NCBI RefSeq assembly: GCF_035920345.1 | Contig: NZ_CP109149.1 | Span: 3,038,001-3,102,000, forward strand | Source: Nocardia vinacea | GTDB taxonomy: Bacteria > Actinomycetota > Actinomycetes > Mycobacteriales > Mycobacteriaceae | Length of the DNA stretch: 64,000 nt | Reading direction: 5' to 3' | Part shown: positions 57,140 to 64,000 of the stretch, in pieces | Numbering within the stretch: position 1 is the stretch's first letter | Layout: every line of letters begins with the position of its first letter | Position numbers and translations under genes: made by a program | The notes under the pieces: generated by a model | What the model saw: only the letters and a program-made list of their open reading frames with translations | Told to the model about the DNA's origin: nothing | The model's database searches: none

Positions 57140-57802
57140 GTGCATACGGATTGGGACAAACTCCGGCCGGTACTGACCGAGGCCATCGGCACCACCATCT
57201 ATCTGGTGCTGCTCACGTTCGTGGTCGGCGGATTGATCGGGCTGTTCCTCGGCACCGCCCTCTACACCACCCGCAAGGGCGGGCTGCTGGCGAATGCGCC
57301 GATCAATGTGCTGCTCAATGTGTTGGTGAATGTGGTCCGGCCGATTCCGTTCGTCATTCTGCTGGCGGCGCTCGGTCCGGTCACCCTAGAAGTGGTCGGG
57401 ACGACGATCGGTACGGAGGCCGCTGCCTTCGTCATGATCGTGGCGGCATCCTTCGGTATCGCTCGGATCGTGGAGCAGAATCTGGTCACGGTGGATCCGG
57501 GCGTCATCGAGGCGGCCAGGGCGGTCGGCGCCGGGCCGCTGCGGATCATTCTGACACTGCTGATCCCGGAAGCGTTGGGGCCCTTGGTGCTCGGCTACAC
57601 CTTCGTGGTGATCGCCATCGTCGACATGTCCGCCATGGCGGGCACGGTCGGCGGCGGCGGGCTCGGTGATTTCGCGCTGGTCTACGGATACCAGCGCTTC
57701 GACTGGCAGGTCACCCTGGTCGCGACACTGATCATTATCGTCGGCGTGCAGGGGATTCAGTTCCTGGGCAATATCATTGCCCGAAAGGTGCTGCGCCGCT
57801 GA
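57140..57802 (+). CDS. metI: Methionine ABC importer permease MetI
   Basis: The 220-residue protein has five membrane helices and the binding-protein-dependent transport signature AARAVGAGPLRIILTLLIPE (EAA loop, residues about 128-147). N-terminal TEAIGTTIYLVLLTFVVGG and RPIPFVILLAALGP are characteristic of MetI. The start is GTG 57140 with AAGGGGTAACTC upstream. It completes the metQNI operon; a 13-bp terminator hairpin follows at 57828. Confidence 0.95.
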   Translation: MHTDWDKLRPVLTEAIGTTIYLVLLTFVVGGLIGLFLGTALYTTRKGGLLANAPINVLLNVLVNVVRPIPFVILLAALGPVTLEVVGTTIGTEAAAFVMIVAASFGIARIVEQNLVTVDPGVIEAARAVGAGPLRIILTLLIPEALGPLVLGYTFVVIAIVDMSAMAGTVGGGGLGDFALVYGYQRFDWQVTLVATLIIIVGVQGIQFLGNIIARKVLRR

Positions 57803-57827
57803 TCCCTCGGCGCGGCCACAACCAGGT

Positions 57828-57858
57828 GCGCTCTCGACGCCGATCGCGTCGAGAGCGC
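57828..57858. terminator. Hairpin terminator after metI
   Basis: Arms GCGCTCTCGACGC (57828-57840) and GCGTCGAGAGCGC (57846-57858) pair perfectly around CGATC, followed by GCTCGGTTCTTCC. It lies between convergent metI and the DUF4189 gene and could act both ways. Confidence 0.8.
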
Positions 57859-57872
57859 GCTCGGTTCTTCCG

Positions 57873-58310
57873 TCAGCTCGCGTTCGCGGTGCACTGCGAA
57901 TCGACGATGCGCGGTTCGCGCGGCACCGAACTGCCGAAGTTCAGCAGCGGCGGCGGTGCGGTCGGCCCGGCGTTCGCGATCGCCTGCTGCTCGGCCTCGG
58001 CCCGTGTCGGCGCCCAGGCCCAGCCCAGATGATCATCGCCATTGCGGGCCACGGCCGCGCACGCATTGGCGAATTGCACGATGACATGGCAGCTGGACAG
58101 TCCGCACTGCTGCACCGCGGCACGGTCCGAATCCGTCCAGTTCGAGTAGTTGTACGCCCATCCGAGGGTCGCGTCGCCGCGCGACGAGACCGAAATCGCC
58201 AATGAGCCGTAGAGGCCATCGTCCGCCTGTGCGGTGCCGGCACCGGCGGCGACGAACGCACCCGCGGACGCGGCCACCAGACCCATGGCAGCCTTGGACG
58301 ATAGTGACAT
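57873..58310 (-). CDS. Secreted DUF4189-domain protein
   Basis: The 145-residue protein has a signal peptide (hydrophobic core about 8-28, cleavage near AQA-DD) and a DUF4189 domain: YGSLAISVSSRGDATLGWAY, then CGLSSCHVIVQFANACAAVA (Cys pair) and DDHLGWAWAPTRAEAEQQAI. A Pro-rich tail ends with a further Cys. Nocardia and Mycobacterium carry many such small exported proteins of unknown function. ATG 58310 begins the signal peptide. Convergent with metI. Confidence 0.85.
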   Translation of the reverse strand: MSLSSKAAMGLVAASAGAFVAAGAGTAQADDGLYGSLAISVSSRGDATLGWAYNYSNWTDSDRAAVQQCGLSSCHVIVQFANACAAVARNGDDHLGWAWAPTRAEAEQQAIANAGPTAPPPLLNFGSSVPREPRIVDSQCTANAS

Positions 58311-58413
58311 GTGTTGCGCTCCCCAGTTCCGAAAATAGCTTCGGATCGAAATCCTGACCGTTCCGATCCCAATTGTCCAAATCTTTGTATCACCAGAGCT
58401 GGACAACCGTCGG

Positions 58414-58866
58414 TCAGCGATCCCCCAGCGCCACGGCTCCTCTTGCCGCCAACGCCGACGAGCCCCACGGCGGCACCACATCTCGCCAGTCCGCCGGCCA
58501 ATTCGCCAGCGCGACAACCATCATGATCACCAGATGAATCGGCGCCGAGGTGCCCTGCCAGAACGGGGCGTCATCGATGAGATGTGTGGTCACCGCCCCG
58601 GTCAGCACCAGTACCAGCGTGGCCGCGCCGAGGAATCTGCTCTCCCGCCGCGGAAGCACCAGCAGCACAGCCGCGATCAACTCCAGCCCACCAACCACGA
58701 ACCGCATATTCGGATGAAATCCCCACTCCGCGAACTTCTCCGAATAGGCAGGCCCGAAAAACGTAGACCCGGGCCAGAACTTGGTTGCGAAGCCGACGAA
58801 GAACTCGAATCCGAGAAACCAGTAGAGCCCGGTACGTATCCGAGCCGACCGCAAGCGTTGCGACAT
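58414..58866 (-). CDS. DoxX-like four-helix membrane protein
   Basis: The 150-residue protein has four hydrophobic helices: TGLYWFLGFEFFVGFATKFW, MRFVVGGLELIAAVLLVLPR, FLGAATLVLVLTGAVTTHLI and HLVIMMVVALANWPADW. The glycine/glutamate in GGLELIAAVLLVLP is typical of DoxX/DoxD-like proteins (DUF417/DoxX clan). ATG 58866 has GGAAGAGGGAAC upstream; an ORF extension of seven codons is unnecessary. Members are linked to thiol or oxidative stress complexes in mycobacteria, but no partner gene is here. Confidence 0.82.
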   Translation of the reverse strand: MSQRLRSARIRTGLYWFLGFEFFVGFATKFWPGSTFFGPAYSEKFAEWGFHPNMRFVVGGLELIAAVLLVLPRRESRFLGAATLVLVLTGAVTTHLIDDAPFWQGTSAPIHLVIMMVVALANWPADWRDVVPPWGSSALAARGAVALGDR

Positions 58867-59293
58867 GTTCCCTCTTCCGCAGGTCATCCACCGCTATGCG
58901 GCGGCGACGGACATCTGCCCGCCACCGCTATGACCAGGCCCGACCGGGAAATGTGACGGCGGGCGCGGCGCTGGCCTCTCGACTATGCGAGAGCCGGATC
59001 GACAAGCAATCATCGTCACCGGTGGCAGCCGCGGCATCGGTACCGACCCGTGAGCGTCGCTGGTATCCGCGATCAGTCATCGATGACAGTGTCTTCCAGA
59101 CTGGGGTCGTAGTCGTCGAGTTCGGGGTCGTAGGAGTCATGCACCGTCGCTGCTGCTCTGCCGACGCGCCGACGTAGTCACACCTTTTGTCGCCAAAACC
59201 CTGCTCTTTGAGTGCCTTTCACATTCTCACGGGACCTCTGCAATGAATACCGTTGTGGGGTCGACTGTGCAGGCGAGACGGAGGGTGACCTCG
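58867..59293. other. Gene-poor gap with an SDR remnant
   Basis: Between the divergent DoxX-like and NERD genes. It contains the SDR remnant at 58985-59053 and a 23-codon Asp-rich minus-strand frame (59073-59144) that I do not trust as a gene. A GGAGGG at 59280-59285 is the ribosome binding site of the NERD gene. Confidence 0.4.
58985..59053 (+). pseudogene. N-terminal scrap of an SDR gene
   Basis: The 22 codons from ATG 58985 read up to a cofactor loop IIVTGGSRGIG and then meet TGA at 59051. The TGGSRGIG motif is unmistakable for short-chain dehydrogenases, but nothing of the remaining 230 residues follows in any frame. It is therefore the leftover 5' end of a deleted SDR gene. Confidence 0.55.
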
Positions 59294-60952
59294 ATGCTGG
59301 TTGTCAACGAAGGGTCGACGCAACGATCCGAACAGTGCGTGCTCGATTGGATACGGACTTGGAACGGCCAACACGTCATTGTGGGGCTTGCTGTTTCGGG
59401 GTATCCCATACCCGACCGCGACCCGAATGACGCGGCGCGGCAGATGGACGTGGTGGTCATTACGCCGCGCGCTGTGGTCGTGATCGAAGTCCAGGAGATC
59501 ACTTCCGAGGTGACCGGCGGGGTGCTGTCGGTGCGGGCCGACGGGCGCTGGCAGCTGTCCGGATTCGATGGGGAGCCGGTTCCCCGCCACGACAGTGATC
59601 CATTCGGCCAGGTGGCGAGCAATGTGTACCTCTTGAGCCAAGTGGTACGCAGACGCCACCCCGACGCCCTCGTCGACGGGCTGATCGTGGTCGTGCCGCC
59701 CCGAGAAGCGACCATCACACTGGATATCGAATCCCGAAAGCCCGGCGGCACCATGGTCCTCGACTCGTCGGCGGGGTTGCGTGCCTGGTTCCTTCGAACA
59801 GCGAACCGGAAGCTGATCTGGACTGCCGAGCAGGCGTACGAACTGCTCGGCGAGCTCGGCCTATCGCATGCGGTAACGGTCGAAGAGCTTGTGGCCGAAG
59901 GATTTCCGTCGCAAAGCAGACGACCTGAACGGCCCGCATCGAAGGTGCTGGTGCAAGCCCATGCGTCCTCCGCGCTCGGCGCCGTCGAACTTCCCGACGA
60001 CGGTCGCATGCCATCGGAGGTGTCACCTTCCGGGGCTGCATACCCGCCATGGCTTCCGACCGACATCGCCGAGGAGCCGTCGGAGAGCGTGGCACCATCG
60101 CGGCTCGTAGTCGATACCGATATGGAGCCGCACGCCCAGGTATCCGCGCTGCCGCCGGAGCCGGTGGACCATCCGGATGCGATACAGGCGCAGTCGGCTC
60201 CGCAGTTGTCGTCGGCATTCACCGACCGATGGTCGTCCTGGATCGAGTCCGATGGGTCGTCGGACGAGCCTCGGTCCCGCCGTGACCTCGACCGTCGAGG
60301 TCGTCCGCACCGAGAGCCACGCCTGCGGAACTGGCTGCCGACCCCACCGAATTTTGTGGCAACGGCGGCACCACACCTGTCGAAGGCGAAGCTTCAGCCT
60401 TCGACGCCGGCTGGGCCGGAACCTCGATCGGCGGAAGGGCCGCGGCATTGGACCGCGACCGGATCGGGGTCGCTGACAGACATTGAGCCGCAATCATTGT
60501 CGACAGCACCGGCCCAGCCTTCGGCGATGGTTGGGGCGCAACCGGTATCGGAGCACGAGCCACCACGTTCATCGGCGGTTGGATCGGAACCACCGACGAT
60601 GGCCGATAGGCTGCCTGCGCGCTCGTTGCGGCCGGGCAGCGCGCCCGTCGCACAGCGTTCGTATCAGGCTTCGACTCCTCGGCTGGCGTCCGTGGTGCGC
60701 CTCTGCGTTGCCACCGTGGTCGCCAAGGGGATGAAGCTCATCGCGGGCCTGCCGCAACTGCTCGCGACGGTGGTGGTGGTCGGGGTGATTGTCGGCACGA
60801 TCTGGTTACTTGTGTCCGAAGGTATGCACCCGAAACCTGCTGTCGTCGAGCCCCGCCAGGAATCGAGCACCGAGCCGGCTGTGCTGCCGCAACTACCAGC
60901 CCCGCCCCAGCCACCTGCGGCGGAGTGCTTCCCATTCCAACAGCAGTGCTGA
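59294..60952 (+). CDS. NERD-domain protein with disordered linker and C-terminal membrane anchor
   Basis: The 552-residue protein has an N-terminal NERD (nuclease-related) domain (residues about 5-115): EQCVLDWIRTWNGQHVIVGL and ARQMDVVVITPRAVVVIEVQ. In active PD-(D/E)xK relatives the last motif reads E-x-K; here it is E-V-Q, so catalysis is doubtful. Residues about 200-480 are Pro/Ser/Ala/Glu-rich and probably disordered. A single membrane helix lies near 495-515 (LLATVVVVGVIVGTIWLLVS), and the protein ends CFPFQQQC. ATG 59294 has GGAGGG eight bases upstream; ATG 59243 is an alternative. It stands alone; role unknown. Confidence 0.75.
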   Translation: MLVVNEGSTQRSEQCVLDWIRTWNGQHVIVGLAVSGYPIPDRDPNDAARQMDVVVITPRAVVVIEVQEITSEVTGGVLSVRADGRWQLSGFDGEPVPRHDSDPFGQVASNVYLLSQVVRRRHPDALVDGLIVVVPPREATITLDIESRKPGGTMVLDSSAGLRAWFLRTANRKLIWTAEQAYELLGELGLSHAVTVEELVAEGFPSQSRRPERPASKVLVQAHASSALGAVELPDDGRMPSEVSPSGAAYPPWLPTDIAEEPSESVAPSRLVVDTDMEPHAQVSALPPEPVDHPDAIQAQSAPQLSSAFTDRWSSWIESDGSSDEPRSRRDLDRRGRPHREPRLRNWLPTPPNFVATAAPHLSKAKLQPSTPAGPEPRSAEGPRHWTATGSGSLTDIEPQSLSTAPAQPSAMVGAQPVSEHEPPRSSAVGSEPPTMADRLPARSLRPGSAPVAQRSYQASTPRLASVVRLCVATVVAKGMKLIAGLPQLLATVVVVGVIVGTIWLLVSEGMHPKPAVVEPRQESSTEPAVLPQLPAPPQPPAAECFPFQQQC

Positions 60953-60959
60953 TCGGCGC

Positions 60960-60988
60960 GAGCCACGCACTGTGCTAGTGCGTGGCTC
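60960..60988. terminator. Hairpin terminator between NERD and sufT-like genes
   Basis: Arms GAGCCACGCACT (60960-60971) and AGTGCGTGGCTC (60977-60988) pair perfectly around GTGCT. It is positioned between two convergent stop codons (60952 and 61036). Confidence 0.8.
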
Positions 60989-61035
60989 GTCATGGTCCGT
61001 GCGACAAGCTGGGCGCCGCAGCCGTATTCGCGGTG

Positions 61036-61407
61036 CTAGACCGTGAACCCCAAGGCGCGGAGTTGCTCGCGGCCGTCTTCGGTGATCTTGTCGGGGCCCC
61101 ACGGGGGCATCCAGACCCAGTTGATCTTGAGGTCCTCGGCCAGGCCGGAACGGACGAGGGCGTTGCGGGACTGATCCTCGATGACATCGGTCAGCGGGCA
61201 GGCCGCCGAGGTGAGGGTCATATCGAGGGTGACGATATTGTCCTGGTCGACGCTCATACCGTAGACCAAGCCGAGGTCGACAACATTGATGCCGAGTTCG
61301 GGGTCGACGACGTCGCGCATCGCCTCCTCGATGTCCTCGAGTTGCTTGATGTCCTCGGCCGAAAGTTCGACCTGCTCGGCCGTTTCGGTGACTGGTGTCT
61401 CACTCAT
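61036..61407 (-). CDS. sufT: SufT-like (DUF59/MIP18) Fe-S assembly factor
   Basis: The 123-residue protein has a DUF59 domain: EEAMRDVVDPELGINVVDLG (with the DPE and VDLG motifs), MTLTSAACPLTDVIEDQSRN (conserved Cys) and WVWMPPWGPDKITEDGREQL. It helps Fe-S cluster maturation. ATG 61407 overlaps the sufU stop (ATGA). It is the last gene of the SUF operon sufC-sufS-sufU-sufT, the same order as Rv1463-Rv1466. Upstream in-frame sequence is not coding-like. Confidence 0.93.
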   Translation of the reverse strand: MSETPVTETAEQVELSAEDIKQLEDIEEAMRDVVDPELGINVVDLGLVYGMSVDQDNIVTLDMTLTSAACPLTDVIEDQSRNALVRSGLAEDLKINWVWMPPWGPDKITEDGREQLRALGFTV

Positions 61408-61898
61408 GACGTTTTTCCATTCGTGGAGATGTCGCTGCCCATGATCCGCTTGGCCTCTTCCGCGGAGGTTATCCGGATCACCGCATCCTTGAACGCCAGC
61501 CAGCCGAGCAGCGCGCATTTGACCCGCGCCGGATACTTGGACACTCCGCCCAGCGCGATACCGTCGCCGATCATGTCCTCGTCGCCCTCGACGGTGCCGC
61601 GGCTGGAGATCATCTCGTTGTACGAGTCGACGACCTTCAGCGCCTGCTGCACCGGCAATCCGATCACCTGATCGGTGAGGATCGAGGTGGCGGCCTGACT
61701 GATCGAACAGCCCTGACCGTCGTAGGAGACATCGGCGACATCACCGTTGTCGTCGAGCTGGACGCGCAGGGTCACCTCGTCACCGCAGGTCGGGTTGACG
61801 TGGTGCACCTCGGCGCCGAACGGCTCCCGCAGCCCGCGGTGATGCGGGTGCTTGTAGTGATCCAGGATCACTTCCTGGTACATCTGCTCCATGCGCAT
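61404..61898 (-). CDS. sufU: SufU zinc-dependent sulfurtransferase
   Basis: The 164-residue IscU-like protein accepts persulfide sulfur from SufS. The zinc ligands are Cys38 and Asp40 (NPTCGDEV), Cys64 (GQGCSISQ) and Cys128 (RVKCALLGW), and a SufU-type insertion separates Cys64 and Cys128. It starts 3 bases after the sufS stop (at 61902) and overlaps the sufT-like start. It functions with SufS in the only cluster-assembly system of mycolate actinobacteria, so it is probably essential. Confidence 0.94.
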   Translation of the reverse strand: MRMEQMYQEVILDHYKHPHHRGLREPFGAEVHHVNPTCGDEVTLRVQLDDNGDVADVSYDGQGCSISQAATSILTDQVIGLPVQQALKVVDSYNEMISSRGTVEGDEDMIGDGIALGGVSKYPARVKCALLGWLAFKDAVIRITSAEEAKRIMGSDISTNGKTS

Positions 61899-61901
61899 GT
61901 C

Positions 61902-63975
<2,074 letters not shown>

Positions 63976-64000
63976 CGAATTCGAGTTCCTTTGTGGGGGT

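Noticed and set aside
59073..59144. An Asp/Glu-rich 23-codon minus-strand frame
   Set aside because: It has no ribosome binding site, only a GTG start, and no supporting context; chance is the simplest reading.

Overview
The window looks like a chromosomal segment of a Nocardia species. It is GC-rich with strong G/C third-position bias and dense short intergenic gaps. It carries mycolic-acid-lineage genes: fabG1-inhA-hemH, a RipA-type NlpC/P60 hydrolase, moxR-DUF58-VWA, acn-acnR, SPFH/NfeD and a SUF operon. Gene order follows the Mycobacterium tuberculosis Rv1463-Rv1488 neighbourhood (from memory, not searched), interrupted by blocks of accessory genes. No tRNA, rRNA, CRISPR array or intact insertion sequence was seen.

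Layout. 1-3.5 kb: a partial F420-type oxidoreductase, a YhgE/Pip-like membrane protein, a decayed CorA gene and a DUF3558-like lipoprotein. 3.6-5.3 kb: SPFH and NfeD proteins. 5.5-12.2 kb: a DUF7373-like lipoprotein, DUF3097, a hypothetical protein, an odd trypsin-like protease, an NHL-repeat remnant and an FHA-FHA-ABC exporter of Rv1747 type. 12.4-20 kb (minus strand): ripA; moxR-DUF58-VWA with GTGA stop/start overlaps; fabG-inhA-hemH for mycolate elongation and haem. 20.2-24.6 kb: the Rv1476-like protein, aconitase and its TetR repressor, separated by a strong hairpin.

24.8-35.5 kb is an accessory island between acnR and the conserved small HTH gene/ABC-F pair. It holds two SDRs (one behind a MerR-type promoter and apparently leaderless), an ABC-2 permease without ATPase, a GT1 glycosyltransferase, a GT4 glycosyltransferase fused in frame to a cytochrome P450, a LysB/cutinase-like hydrolase, a divergent MarR/cupin pair with a large dyad operator, a 5'-truncated thioesterase, and an ATP-grasp ligase preceded by a 152-residue protein with a graspetide-like tail.

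35.6-39.8 kb: HTH protein, ABC-F protein, an SLT transglycosylase with a WXG-like N-terminus and an SDR. 39.9-48.3 kb (minus strand) is one operon: two OleA-type thiolases, an OleC-type beta-lactone synthetase and an OleD-type reductase (nltABCD, the nocardiolactone pathway), then a P450 and an MMPL exporter. No OleB decarboxylase is present, so a beta-lactone is the expected product.

48.7-54.2 kb: lycopene cyclase overlapping Ku, a GNAT remnant, a SnoaL-like/XRE divergent pair, a hypothetical protein and an isopenicillin-N-synthase-like oxygenase. 54.2-57.8 kb: an orphan MetQ divergent from a metQ-metN-metI methionine importer. 57.9-61 kb: DUF4189 and DoxX proteins, an SDR remnant and a NERD-domain membrane protein. 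61-64 kb: sufT-like, sufU, sufS and sufC, running off the right edge towards sufD.
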